64,000 nucleotides of DNA from Vibrio inusitatus (GCA_024346935.1 AP024878.1:1302001-1366000); one strand, 5' to 3'. Counted from the stretch's first letter, positions 28,107 to 37,121 are shown. Made by a program: numbers and translations. The notes: generated by a model from the letters alone, not told the origin.

Positions 28107-29392
28107 TAGGGATTGTTATGTTTGCGGTAGCCTTGTTTGCGCTATTGCTTGGTTTTCCGGTTGCTTTTACCTTTGGTGGTATCGCTCTGATATTTGGTGT
28201 GTGGTCAGAAGGTTGGGATATGTTTGCCTTCATGCCATATCGCATCGAATCCATTATGCAAAACACCGTTTTAATGGCAGTACCTCTGTTTATTTTCATG
28301 GGGTTGGTTCTTCAAAAAACGCGTTTAGCTGAACAATTACTGGAGGCTATGGGACGATTGTTTGGTGGCGTTCGAGGGGGAATAGCGATTTCCACCGTTT
28401 TGGTTGGAGCGCTTCTTGCCGCATCCACGGGGGTTGTGGGAGCGTCAGTGGTTGCTATGGGGTTGATTTCTCTTCCTGTAATGCTCAAGTACAACTACGA
28501 TAAAAAACTTGCCTGCGGCACCATCTGTGCCTCGGGAACGTTAGGGCAGATTATCCCCCCATCAATTGTTCTTATATTGTTAGGTGATGTATTAGGCGTT
28601 CCTGTTGGCGATTTATTTAAAGCAGCGCTTTGGCCAGGTTTAGTGCTAGTGATTGCTTATGTTTTGTATATCGCGATCTACGCCTTTTTTAATCCACAAG
28701 CGGCTCAATCTATTCCTAAGCTCGATGACCAAAGTCGCAAAGAAGAAGTCATTGCTGCCTTGAAAGCAATAGTGCCTCCTTTAGCTCTTATTGTTGTTGT
28801 GCTTGGTTCTATCTTTGCGGGGATTGCGACGCCTACTGAATCTGCTGCTTTGGGAGGCGCGGGCGCAATCGTACTTGCTCTTCTGTATCGACAGTTTAGT
28901 TGGACATTGTTGTACGAGTCATCTAGAGAGACGGTCAAAGTTACGGCGATGGTATTTGCTATCTTATTAGGTGCCACTGCATTCTCTATGGCGTTTACCT
29001 ACACTGGCGGTGATTACTTGGTCGAAGAGTGGCTACTCAAACTTCCTGGAGAAAAGTGGGGCTTCTTAATCTTGGTAATGTTGGTCATTCTTGTACTTGG
29101 TTTCTTTATTGATTTCGTGGAAATCTGTTTCATCATCGTCCCTATGATTTCGCCGGTTGCTGAACTGCTTGGAATCAATATGGTTTGGTTTGCGATATTG
29201 GTCGCTATGAACTTGCAGACCTCCTTTTTAACCCCTCCATTTGGCTTCAGTTTATTTTACCTTAAAGGGGTGGCACCTAAAGAAGTCACAACGAGAGATA
29301 TCTACGCTGGTGTTATGCCGTTTATTGCAATTCAAGTAGTGGTGTTAGCAACGTTACTATTGTTTCCTGCTATGTATGGGTTAAGTATGTAA
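28103..29392 (+). CDS. TRAP transporter large permease subunit (DctM family)
   Basis: A 429-residue inner-membrane protein with about twelve hydrophobic segments, the sodium-driven translocation subunit of the transporter. GFPVAFTFGGIALIFG, LAASTGVVGASVVAMGLI, GTLGQIIPPSIVLILLGD and ATPTESAALGGAGA are the family landmarks. It works with the DctQ-type subunit and the periplasmic binding protein encoded upstream. No terminator is obvious before the BCCT gene 109 bases downstream, but a palindrome and an own ribosome binding site suggest the latter has its own promoter. Confidence 0.93.
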   Translation: MIGIVMFAVALFALLLGFPVAFTFGGIALIFGVWSEGWDMFAFMPYRIESIMQNTVLMAVPLFIFMGLVLQKTRLAEQLLEAMGRLFGGVRGGIAISTVLVGALLAASTGVVGASVVAMGLISLPVMLKYNYDKKLACGTICASGTLGQIIPPSIVLILLGDVLGVPVGDLFKAALWPGLVLVIAYVLYIAIYAFFNPQAAQSIPKLDDQSRKEEVIAALKAIVPPLALIVVVLGSIFAGIATPTESAALGGAGAIVLALLYRQFSWTLLYESSRETVKVTAMVFAILLGATAFSMAFTYTGGDYLVEEWLLKLPGEKWGFLILVMLVILVLGFFIDFVEICFIIVPMISPVAELLGINMVWFAILVAMNLQTSFLTPPFGFSLFYLKGVAPKEVTTRDIYAGVMPFIAIQVVVLATLLLFPAMYGLSM

Positions 29393-29447
29393 CATAATTT
29401 CTTGATTTATCGTAAAAACCTGCTGAATCAATTATAATTGAAAGTTA

Positions 29448-29462
29448 ATTACATGATGTAAT
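29448..29462. promoter_or_regulatory. Palindromic operator candidate upstream of the BCCT gene
   Basis: ATTACAT-G-ATGTAAT is a perfect 7-1-7 inverted repeat 39 bases before the start codon, in the only spacer between the TRAP operon and the BCCT gene. The size fits a MarR- or TetR-type dimer. Osmolyte transporter genes of Vibrio are known to be under such repressors (CosR, BetI), but I cannot assign this site to either. Confidence 0.5.
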
Positions 29463-29501
29463 CGTAATTGGTACGTTTTTTGTACATTTATAGGAGGTCG
29501 A

Positions 29502-31073
29502 ATGACCAAGGGAATTGATAAGTACAGTATTGACAGTACTGACTATCAGATCGGACAAGATAATGTCCAAAAATGGGGTTTTGATGTGCACAATGCGGTA
29601 TTTTCCGCGAGTGCAGGTCTAACGATTCTTTTTCTACTGGCAATGGTGTTTCTCGATGCGGATACCGCAAAGAGCGCACTGGACGGTTTAAAGTGGCAGA
29701 TCATTGGCTCTTTTGATGCCCTGTTTATCTGGGCGGGTAACATTTTTGTGGTCTTCTGCTTAGCTTTAATAGTCTCGCCTTACGGGAAAATTCGCTTAGG
29801 TGGTAAAGACGCAGTTGCAGAATATTCTGTCATGTCTTGGATAGCGATGCTATTTGCAGCAGGCATGGGCATCGGTCTTATGTTCTGGAGTGTGGCTGAG
29901 CCTGTTGCTTACTTCACTGGTTGGTATGAGACTCCACTTAATGTGGAAGCGAATACTCCAGAAGCAGCTAAGCTTGCTCTTGGTGCAACTATGTACCACT
30001 GGGGTCTTCACCCTTGGGCTATTTACGGTGTTGTAGCGCTTTCTCTAGCGTTCTTTGCGTATAACAAAGGCTTACCGCTTTCTATTCGTTCTATCTTTTA
30101 CCCGATTTTAGGCGATCGCGCATGGGGTTGGCCTGGTCACATTGTTGATATTCTGGCGGTTCTAGCGACACTATTTGGCCTTGCAACATCGCTTGGTCTT
30201 GGTGCACAGCAGGCGGCTAGTGGTATTCAACACGTATTTGGTGTTGAAGCAGGCTTTGGCATGCAAGTAGCAGTGATCAGTTTTGTTACGTTGCTAGCTA
30301 TTGTATCGGTAATGCGCGGTATGCATGGTGGTGTTAAGCTAGTTTCTAACATCAACATGATCATTGCATTTGTGCTATTGATGTTTGTATTGTTCATTGG
30401 CTATCACGTTACTTTCAGCAGCATCTCTACAACCTTCATATCTTATGTTGAGAATATCATCCCATTAAGTAATCCGCACGGTCGTGATGACGAAGCGTGG
30501 TTCCAAGGTTGGACTGTGTTCTACTGGGCTTGGTGGATTTCATGGTCCCCATTTGTAGGTATGTTCATCGCTCGCGTATCTAAAGGCCGTACAGTTCGTC
30601 AGTTTATGACTGCAGTATTAATTGTACCAACAACGGTAACTCTAATTTGGATGTCTACTTTTGGTGGTTTGGCTATTGACCAAGTGGTCAATAACGTGGG
30701 TATTTTGGGTACTAAAGGCCTAACCGACGTATCTCTAGCAATGTTCGAGATGTTTGACGCTATGCCAATGGCAAATATGCTGTCTATTATCGCGATTATC
30801 TTAGTTATGGTGTTCTTTGTAACATCGTCTGACTCAGGTTCTCTTGTTATCGATAGTATCACTGCTGGTGGTAAGCTAGACGCTCCAATGCCACAACGTG
30901 TATTCTGGGCATTCATGGAAGGCGCAATTGCGGTTGCTATGCTTTGGGTTGGTGGTTCAGAAGCAGTACAGGCCCTACAGGCCGGTGCAATTTCAACCGC
31001 TCTACCATTTACCTTTGTATTGCTCGCCATGTGTGTAAGCTTACTAATGGGTATGGCAACTGAAGAGCGTTAA
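29502..31073 (+). CDS. BCCT-family betaine/choline-type osmolyte transporter
   Basis: A 523-residue inner-membrane transporter with twelve helices, which takes up quaternary ammonium compounds such as glycine betaine with sodium, raising osmotic tolerance. The substrate-binding helix 8 signature FYWAWWISWSPFVGMFIARVS is complete. Also present are the GMGIGLMFWSVAEP and TSSDSGSLVID stretches. A near-perfect AGGAGGT precedes the ATG, indicating strong translation. The cytoplasmic C-terminal tail is very short, so it may lack the osmosensing extension of BetP. Which osmolyte it prefers cannot be told from sequence. Confidence 0.93.
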   Translation: MTKGIDKYSIDSTDYQIGQDNVQKWGFDVHNAVFSASAGLTILFLLAMVFLDADTAKSALDGLKWQIIGSFDALFIWAGNIFVVFCLALIVSPYGKIRLGGKDAVAEYSVMSWIAMLFAAGMGIGLMFWSVAEPVAYFTGWYETPLNVEANTPEAAKLALGATMYHWGLHPWAIYGVVALSLAFFAYNKGLPLSIRSIFYPILGDRAWGWPGHIVDILAVLATLFGLATSLGLGAQQAASGIQHVFGVEAGFGMQVAVISFVTLLAIVSVMRGMHGGVKLVSNINMIIAFVLLMFVLFIGYHVTFSSISTTFISYVENIIPLSNPHGRDDEAWFQGWTVFYWAWWISWSPFVGMFIARVSKGRTVRQFMTAVLIVPTTVTLIWMSTFGGLAIDQVVNNVGILGTKGLTDVSLAMFEMFDAMPMANMLSIIAIILVMVFFVTSSDSGSLVIDSITAGGKLDAPMPQRVFWAFMEGAIAVAMLWVGGSEAVQALQAGAISTALPFTFVLLAMCVSLLMGMATEER

Positions 31074-31103
31074 GCTTAATAGTTGAAAGTCTAAGTATTA
31101 GTC

Positions 31104-31130
31104 AAAGGCCTGATTTATCAGGCCTTTTTT
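31104..31130 (+). terminator. Intrinsic terminator of the BCCT gene
   Basis: AAAGGCCTGA, short loop, TCAGGCCTTTTTT: nine-base-pair stem with a T-tract, 31 bases after the stop. Confidence 0.93.
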
Positions 31131-31152
31131 ATGAACAATAGGAAATATAAAT

Positions 31153-31467
31153 ATGAGTTTATTAACAATGACGTTCTTTGAACGTTTTGAAAGTGACATC
31201 TTAGCAGGAAAGAAAACCATCACCATACGTGACGAGAGTGAGTATGACTACACACCAGGCTCTACGGTTGACGTATCTACCTATGAAGATGGGCGTTGGT
31301 TTTGCCGTTTGCAGATCAAATCTGTCACCTCCATCCAATTTAAAGAATTGAACGACTTTCATGCACAGCAAGAGAATATGAGCCTGCAACAATTAAAAGA
31401 CGTGATCTCGGAGATATATCCTAATACGTCTCAGTTATTTGTGATCGATTATCAACTTGCAGATTGA
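31153..31467 (+). CDS. yqfB: N4-acetylcytidine amidohydrolase YqfB (ASCH domain)
   Basis: A 104-residue ASCH-fold enzyme that hydrolyses N4-acetylcytidine to cytidine and acetate. The opening TMTFFERFESDILAGKKTIT continues into IRDESE, and the catalytic Lys21, Thr24 and Glu74 of the E. coli enzyme all fall at the same numbers here. It is three bases ahead of an acetyltransferase gene, so the two likely form one unit. Confidence 0.92.
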   Translation: MSLLTMTFFERFESDILAGKKTITIRDESEYDYTPGSTVDVSTYEDGRWFCRLQIKSVTSIQFKELNDFHAQQENMSLQQLKDVISEIYPNTSQLFVIDYQLAD

Positions 31468-31470
31468 CCT

Positions 31471-31887
31471 ATGACTATTTTGTTAGTTGAGTCCAACTTG
31501 CCTTATTGCTCTTTGTTTAAACAATGGTGTGAGGCTGAGTGGGGGGGGTGTATAAACTTGCACTCTACTGATTTCCCTGCGCCGTTGTTTGCGGTTGATA
31601 TGGAGCGATTAGTAGGAGGCGTAGCTTTCTCTTTGTTCGCAGAGCCTCTAACGGATAAGCAAGTAGTCTGGATCAACGCAATCTACGTCAAATCTGAATA
31701 TCGAAGTCAAGGCGTAGCTTCATTGCTGGCCGAAAAAGCAGTTAAAGTCTGCGCTCATTTAAATCAAAGCTACCTCTACGTTTACACCAATCGTCCTAAT
31801 CTATACATTCGACTAGGTTGGGAACCTGTTTATAACGCAAATGCTGAACCAGAACACTGGGTTCTTAAAACTGTGCTAAATATCTAG
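31471..31887 (+). CDS. GNAT-family N-acetyltransferase
   Basis: A 138-residue protein with the acetyl-CoA-binding motif of the GNAT fold in INAIYVKSEYRSQGVASLLA (R/QxxGxG/A region at about residues 74-81) and a C-terminal YTNRPNLYIRLGWEPV stretch. The acceptor substrate is unknown. Starting three bases after yqfB, it is probably translated from the same message. Confidence 0.82.
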   Translation: MTILLVESNLPYCSLFKQWCEAEWGGCINLHSTDFPAPLFAVDMERLVGGVAFSLFAEPLTDKQVVWINAIYVKSEYRSQGVASLLAEKAVKVCAHLNQSYLYVYTNRPNLYIRLGWEPVYNANAEPEHWVLKTVLNI

Positions 31888-32046
31888 TTTTCCATTAATT
31901 CACGTTAGTTAGGCGGAATCGCAGATCGCTTTTTATTGATCTTGTTAGAACAACATACTTGTTATGTGAATTTATTACATTACATACAAGCATATCACAA
32001 ATAAAATTAAGTCATTTATAGTAATAGCATTAGGTGGTTACTATAA

Positions 32047-32060
32047 GCATCAATTGATGC
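32047..32060. promoter_or_regulatory. Perfect 14-bp palindrome upstream of the porin-like gene
   Basis: GCATCAATTGATGC is fully self-complementary and lies 61 bases before the start codon at 32122, a typical operator position. No regulator can be named from the sequence. Confidence 0.45.
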
Positions 32061-32121
32061 GCAAAAATAGCCCAATGAAGCGGTGAATGTTTCTTGAGGT
32101 TATTTATGAGAAAGACGACTT

Positions 32122-33027
32122 ATGAAATTAACATCATTAATCAGACTGCTTCCTTTGAGTTTTGCTCTATTAGCTAACGGGCACGTACTTGCCGATGGTC
32201 TTTTTGGTTCTGGACACTACTCACCTGGTATCGCCAATATTAGAGACCTTTCCGTTCCCCGAGATGCGGGTTTTATTTATGAACAGTACAATATTTACTA
32301 CTCCGCAGATAAAATCACCAACTCCTCTGGTGAGTCACTGAAGCCGAATGGTTCAGATATCGACTACAGCGTATTTGCAATTGCGCCTTCGTTTGTCTGG
32401 ACGACTGAAAAGGAGTTCCTCGGTGCTCGATACGCTTTTTCTTTTAACCCCCTATTAGTTAACAATGAATCATCAGGTGTCGGTGATCTTTTTATTCAAC
32501 CTCTTTGGCTAGGTTGGCAAGAAGACAACTATGATATCAACTTTGGTGCTGGAGTTTATATCCCTGCGGGAGACAGTGACGTGACTCTCGATTTATGGAC
32601 CACACAGTTACAAACTGCAGGGTATTACTACCTTATGGATGGCGCAGGAGCTTTGATGCTAGCCGCAACCTATGAATTTCATACTGAGTCTGATTCTACA
32701 AACGTAACACCTGGCGATCATCTCAGCTTAGAATATGGCTACAGCCAATATTTAACCCAACAATTGGAAGTGGGTATCCGCGGCTATAGCCAATGGCAAA
32801 CCGAAAGTGATGAGATAACAGATACCCATGTACTGGTTAATGAGCGATTGAATACGTCCATAGGCTCCCAATCACAAGTTCATGGTATTGGGGTATCAGT
32901 GGGGTACTGGATCAATGGGAACTGGAACGTTACCGCAAACGTTGCCAAAGAATACTATTCAGAATCCCGCCTAGAAGGGGAAACGTACTCCCTCAACGTA
33001 ACCTACTCACCTAAGGCAGTGTTTTAA
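32122..33027 (+). CDS. Outer-membrane protein of the phenol-degradation MetA/SphA-like transporter family
   Basis: A 301-residue protein with a signal peptide (to about residue 24, VLADG) and a mature N-terminus SGHYSPGIANIRDLSVPRDA, which is the hallmark of this beta-barrel family (Phenol_MetA_deg). Alternating strands run to the end, and the mature chain closes with an aromatic Phe. The name is historical: members are thought to form outer-membrane channels for hydrophobic or aromatic compounds, but no degradation genes are nearby. Single gene with a 234-base upstream region containing a palindrome. Confidence 0.82.
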   Translation: MKLTSLIRLLPLSFALLANGHVLADGLFGSGHYSPGIANIRDLSVPRDAGFIYEQYNIYYSADKITNSSGESLKPNGSDIDYSVFAIAPSFVWTTEKEFLGARYAFSFNPLLVNNESSGVGDLFIQPLWLGWQEDNYDINFGAGVYIPAGDSDVTLDLWTTQLQTAGYYYLMDGAGALMLAATYEFHTESDSTNVTPGDHLSLEYGYSQYLTQQLEVGIRGYSQWQTESDEITDTHVLVNERLNTSIGSQSQVHGIGVSVGYWINGNWNVTANVAKEYYSESRLEGETYSLNVTYSPKAVF

Positions 33028-33439
33028 TCACTAACTGAGTCGTGTTCAAACAACCTGCCTTTAATGTATCTAACCCAGATTTTTCATGAGTTACCAAATG
33101 ATATTTAATGGGCTCTATAAGAGCGGGGTACTGCTGGGTTAAGCAATGATGAGCAACGGAGATAACGTATCGTTCACTGATAAAGATGTAAGGCTCAACC
33201 TATTCTAATGTCATTGTTAATGAGCAGTCTAACGCAGTCCCATTAGACGATGTAAACTCCATTTCTTGAATCGACAGATAGTGTACTAGTTTGCACTGTA
33301 CTCCTTTGTCCGATAAACAAACCCCTGCGATATGTTGTGAGTAGCTTTTTGCGCCACAGTGGATAAATTCGATAAACTCTTTTGCTGTGCGGTGTTTTAA
33401 CACCGATTGCAATAATCGGCAAAGAGAGTGGAAGGGCAT
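33011..33439 (-). pseudogene. Split leftward open frame, possibly a decayed gene
   Basis: A 79-codon frame (33439 to TAG at 33200) continues in the same frame after the stop for another 62 codons to TAG at 33011. Both halves read like real protein (LLQSVLKHRTAKEFIEFIHC before, YVISVAHHCLTQQYPALIEP after). Together they would give about 141 residues with one premature stop. There is no clear ribosome binding site, and the 3' end overlaps the porin-like gene by 17 bases. I do not recognise a family. Two small intact genes, or chance, remain possible. Confidence 0.38.
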
Positions 33440-33677
33440 AAATTGAGCCGATGTGAGTCTAGGTATATGGGAAGTTGAGCATCACTGACGATGGGTCACA
33501 TGTCTTTAACGTAAAGCTTGAGTGCTTCTATTTGTGCTATCGCAGCCGACTTGTGGATTAGTGGGATAGTCTTATTCATTAGGTGCCGTTGTTAATCTGA
33601 TGATACTCATTTGGATACTGGTCTGCCATTGACGTAACCATCGTCGAAACTCGATCGTCACGTCTTAAAGCTTGCAA
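33440..33677 (-). other. Region without an intact gene; short leftward fragments in shifting frames
   Basis: Between the split frame and the exonuclease gene I find only short leftward frames: 29 codons (33661-33572), 27 codons (33579-33496, MNKTIPLIHKSAAIAQIEAL...), and a continuation of the exonuclease frame past its stop (…MADQYPNEYHQINNGT). They overlap and shift frame, which is what gene decay looks like, but none is long enough to be sure. No terminator, RNA gene or repeat was recognised. Confidence 0.35.
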
Positions 33678-34412
33678 CTATAGCCACAACTCTTCTATTG
33701 CTGTATCAGGACTGAAGTGATGAGCAACCTGTGCTTGCAAGAGCTCAGCTGTAGCAATGGCATCGACTAAGGCATCATGAGGCGTATAGGTAGGTAGATT
33801 GTACCGCTTACGACTCTTGGCAAGACGCACTGAGCCAGGCCTTTTGCCCTTCAAACGATTCATAAAGCCAGCAGCGTACTCTTGCTGTACTTCCCATTCG
33901 ATCTGCAGCGTATCGATGACGGGAAACTGAATGCCTTCATTGATTCGGCGTTTAAGAATACTATCCAAAAAACTTCGCTCTATTTGACGGTAATGCACCA
34001 CACATACCTTGCCTGCTATAGCATCAAGGAACTCCGGTAGAACGTTCATGATATCGGGTGCGTATTGAAGCTCTGAGTGTGTAATACCATGGATCACTAC
34101 CGAGTCAGCGTTCAGCGCTTTTTGAGGTTTGATAAGCCACTGTTTACTTTGCCTCAGGTAGATTCGCTTTAAATCAAAAGGGACCAATCCTATTGAAATG
34201 ATTTCATCCTTATCAGAATTTAGCCCAGTAGTTTCAAAATCCAAGGCTAAAAAAGGCACATCTTTAAGTGGCGTGTTTTGGTCAATAGTACCAGTAGAAT
34301 AAAAGCGTTTTATATGCCCGTGTTTACTGTCTTCCATTAACGCATTGAAATGTGTTTGCCAGTCTTTAGTTGGCGCGACAGGTATCTGGCTTTCATTTGT
34401 TTTTTTAAACAT
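33678..34412 (-). CDS. DEDDh 3'-5' exonuclease (DnaQ-like)
   Basis: A 244-residue protein with an Exo I motif ALDFETTGL (Asp58, Glu60), an Exo II area VVHYRQIERSFLD and an Exo III motif HDALVDAIATAE with the catalytic His and Asp. This is the fold of the DNA polymerase III epsilon subunit, but the 50-residue N-terminal extension and the partner gene set it apart from the replicative DnaQ. It follows the cNMP/CBS/DUF294 gene by four bases and is certainly co-transcribed with it. In other proteobacteria this pair often sits by acetate transport/utilisation genes, which are not present here. Confidence 0.88.
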   Translation of the reverse strand: MFKKTNESQIPVAPTKDWQTHFNALMEDSKHGHIKRFYSTGTIDQNTPLKDVPFLALDFETTGLNSDKDEIISIGLVPFDLKRIYLRQSKQWLIKPQKALNADSVVIHGITHSELQYAPDIMNVLPEFLDAIAGKVCVVHYRQIERSFLDSILKRRINEGIQFPVIDTLQIEWEVQQEYAAGFMNRLKGKRPGSVRLAKSRKRYNLPTYTPHDALVDAIATAELLQAQVAHHFSPDTAIEELWL

Positions 34413-34416
34413 AATA

Positions 34417-36285
34417 TTATTTCAGCGCTGTGCCTTGATAGCGAAACTTCAAGAAATTCTGAGCATTACTTAAGATCTGAAAAGCATCTTTAAGGTTACG
34501 TCTTTCAAAATCGGAAAGGTTTTCTGGTTCTATGTTGTTATCTGGTTCTCTCTCCTCACTGATATCGATTGCTTGGTGTCGTATACGCACTAAAGAAATA
34601 AATTCGAGTGCATCCTTAAGATCCTGCGCTCGTCCTCGAGGTAATATTCCTGAATCAAGAATGTCATCTAGGCGTTCAAAGGAATTTTGCTGAGTTGAAC
34701 CCACAGCCAGTGCATGCACACGAATTAAATCGGCCAATGGCGCTGTTCCGCGTCGTTTTAGGTTTATGGAGTTTTTGTGCTTACCGTCTTTTTCCATTAC
34801 AAAGCTCTTGAAGAAGCCCAGAGGAGGAGTACGGTTTAAGGCATTTCTCGCCAAGCAATACAAGAATTTAGAGTTGTTCTTAGCACGTTCTGTTATAAAA
34901 CGATTGAGCTTCTCTGCCCATTTAATTTGTCCGTGCACACCGACCAAATCGAAGAATATGGAGGCGTTTAACAACGCTTTAGCATTAGGGTTATCAATCC
35001 AATCGGCAAAGCATTCTTCCCATTCGGTTTGCGTCATTCGCCAAATAGGGTTCGTTGCCATAATATCGCCTGTACAATATGGATAACCACAACGGTCTAA
35101 GCCGTCACTGACCATCTGAGAGAGGGTAGCGAAATATTCGTCGTGCTTTTCTTTATCAAAACTATTCGACAAAATAATGGCGTTATCCTGATCGGTTACA
35201 ATCAGTTGCTCATCACGTGCCATTGAACCAAGAGCAAGAAAGCAATAAGGAACAGGCGAGGGGCCAAGTTCTTCTTCGGCCAATTCTATGATTCGCTGTT
35301 TAAAACTCTTTCCTATGATAGCCATAGCACTGCCCACCATGTGTGAGTTGGCATCTTCGTTGACTAACCTGACGAAACTATCACTGACTTGCTCAGAGAG
35401 AGTCACTAGATCATCCACACTGTTTTGTTGGAAGATAGAACTCACTAATAGCAAAGAGTTTTGAGACTCATAACGAACGATATCACTGGCTTCAATAACG
35501 CCTATAGGTTTGCTTTTTCTCACAATGGGTAAGTGGTGAACGTTGAAACGTTGCATGGTTAACATTGCTTCATAGACGTAGGCGTTACTGTCCAGTGTGA
35601 TAACGTCTTGGGTCATTACTGATTTCACTGTGTCGTCTGGTGATACGCCTTGCGCTATAACACGAGTACATAAATCACGGTCGGTAAGAATCCCACGCAG
35701 TTTATCGCTGTTATGCGCTTCATCGTCGACAACAAGAAGACAAGAGGTATTTTCATCATCCATCTGGACTGCTGCATCTCTGATAGAAGAGAACTCAGAG
35801 ATAGTGGATGCAGGGCGATTAATCATCGCGGTGATCTTGGCCGTGGTCAGGTCGTTATCGTCAGTGTTAGCCATGGCTCGGCGTAGTCTTGTGCTGTCGT
35901 CGAGTGCAACAAAATCAGCAAATGAATCGTAATTGTCATACAGTGTTTGAAAGGTGTCAGCAGGAATACAATATAAAAGACAATCTTCTATTGCTGTAGC
36001 TGGAAACATTACCTTGCCGTTACTGAGCAAAGCCAACTGTCCAAACACTGCCCCTTCATCTAATCGATTAAACAGCGAACCATTACGTTTAGATATTTCG
36101 ACTACGCCACTGCGTACAACAAAAAAGTCAGAGATGGCTTCACCGAGTGAAACGACTACTTCGCCTTTACGAATATAAGAAATCTCAGTTTCAAACGCGA
36201 CCTGACTCACCATCTCTTCAGGCAAGTCAGAGAATGGAGGGTACTGAGTGAGAAACTGTTTTATTTCGAGTAGTTCAACTTCCAT
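34417..36285 (-). CDS. cNMP-binding / CBS / DUF294 nucleotidyltransferase-like protein
   Basis: A 622-residue cytoplasmic signalling protein. Order: cyclic-nucleotide-binding-like domain (about 10-125; GEVVVSLGEAISDFFVVRSG), two CBS repeats (about 155-275; LTDRDLCTRVIAQG and HHLPIV), a DUF294 nucleotidyltransferase-like core with GS-x10-D-x-D (Gly353-Ser354, Asp365, Asp367), and a helical substrate-binding domain (about 480-620). The catalytic-type acidic pair is intact. By analogy with GlnD-like enzymes it may transfer a nucleotide to a protein, with the N-terminal domains sensing ligands; the target is unknown. Coupled with the exonuclease gene. Confidence 0.9.
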   Translation of the reverse strand: MEVELLEIKQFLTQYPPFSDLPEEMVSQVAFETEISYIRKGEVVVSLGEAISDFFVVRSGVVEISKRNGSLFNRLDEGAVFGQLALLSNGKVMFPATAIEDCLLYCIPADTFQTLYDNYDSFADFVALDDSTRLRRAMANTDDNDLTTAKITAMINRPASTISEFSSIRDAAVQMDDENTSCLLVVDDEAHNSDKLRGILTDRDLCTRVIAQGVSPDDTVKSVMTQDVITLDSNAYVYEAMLTMQRFNVHHLPIVRKSKPIGVIEASDIVRYESQNSLLLVSSIFQQNSVDDLVTLSEQVSDSFVRLVNEDANSHMVGSAMAIIGKSFKQRIIELAEEELGPSPVPYCFLALGSMARDEQLIVTDQDNAIILSNSFDKEKHDEYFATLSQMVSDGLDRCGYPYCTGDIMATNPIWRMTQTEWEECFADWIDNPNAKALLNASIFFDLVGVHGQIKWAEKLNRFITERAKNNSKFLYCLARNALNRTPPLGFFKSFVMEKDGKHKNSINLKRRGTAPLADLIRVHALAVGSTQQNSFERLDDILDSGILPRGRAQDLKDALEFISLVRIRHQAIDISEEREPDNNIEPENLSDFERRNLKDAFQILSNAQNFLKFRYQGTALK

Positions 36286-36460
36286 GAGGCGCCTTAATCA
36301 TCGCTATTTTATGCTTCTTTCATCGTAAAACGAAAAAGAGGGTGTAAACAGTAGTTTGGCGCTAAATCATTGTTAAGTCACTAAACTATCATCATTTATT
36401 GTCTACTATTATGGTTGAATATAGGGATTAGTTGGATTTTTTTCATGACATGGAGAACGT

Positions 36461-37105
36461 ATGAACAAATACTCGTCGATTGCATTGTTTGGTTTAGGTT
36501 CATTGTTTGCCGCTGATAGCCATGCTTCTAGCTGGGATTTTCGTTCATACGATACGCCGGTAAACTACAACTTTCTTAGTTTTGCGATCGGGGGCGGAAA
36601 ACTTAATTCCGATTTATTAGAAGGTAGGGATGGAGTGACTGTCAGTGATATCAACCTGAGGTGGTTGGTCAATGAGCATTGGATCACCAATATTCAATAC
36701 AAAGGCCGTTTCACCCATCACGGTGATGAGAATGATAGAGCCGATTACATAACGATATCAGGAGCAAGACGTTTTGCTGTGATGGAGAAAGGGGACCTAT
36801 ACGCGGGTATTAAGTTAGGTGGATCTAGTGTGAAAATACGCAACGACACTGGCTCTACCATAAGGACAGAACAAGATTTTTTGATGGGTGTATTTGCCGG
36901 TGCTAACTATGCTTTTACGGATGCGTTAGAGGGAAATATGGTATTCGAGTATCTTGAGTACGACATTACTCATGAATCTTCTTTTGAACTCTCACTGGAC
37001 TACTATTTTACGACGCATTTTTCTCTAGGAGCGTATGGCCGAACCATTTGGAATGATGACTCTACCTTAGATCAAGGTGGTGTGGTGGCTAAACTTCGCT
37101 TTTGA
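36461..37105 (+). CDS. Outer-membrane beta-barrel protein, unassigned
   Basis: A 214-residue protein with a signal peptide (cleavage near SHASS, residue 23) and alternating amphipathic strands to the final GGVVAKLRF, whose terminal Phe is the usual signal for barrel assembly. Size suggests an eight-stranded barrel of the OmpA/OmpX/porin-lid type. GGAGA lies nine bases upstream of the ATG. It is divergent from the DUF294 gene and convergent with aspC. I do not recognise a closer family. Confidence 0.72.
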   Translation: MNKYSSIALFGLGSLFAADSHASSWDFRSYDTPVNYNFLSFAIGGGKLNSDLLEGRDGVTVSDINLRWLVNEHWITNIQYKGRFTHHGDENDRADYITISGARRFAVMEKGDLYAGIKLGGSSVKIRNDTGSTIRTEQDFLMGVFAGANYAFTDALEGNMVFEYLEYDITHESSFELSLDYYFTTHFSLGAYGRTIWNDDSTLDQGGVVAKLRF

Positions 37106-37121
37106 TGGTGGCGATATAAAT

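Noticed and set aside
30599..31030. 143-codon open frame antisense to the BCCT transporter gene
   Set aside because: Shadow of a membrane-protein gene; low-complexity Ile/Thr/Ala translation, no start signals.
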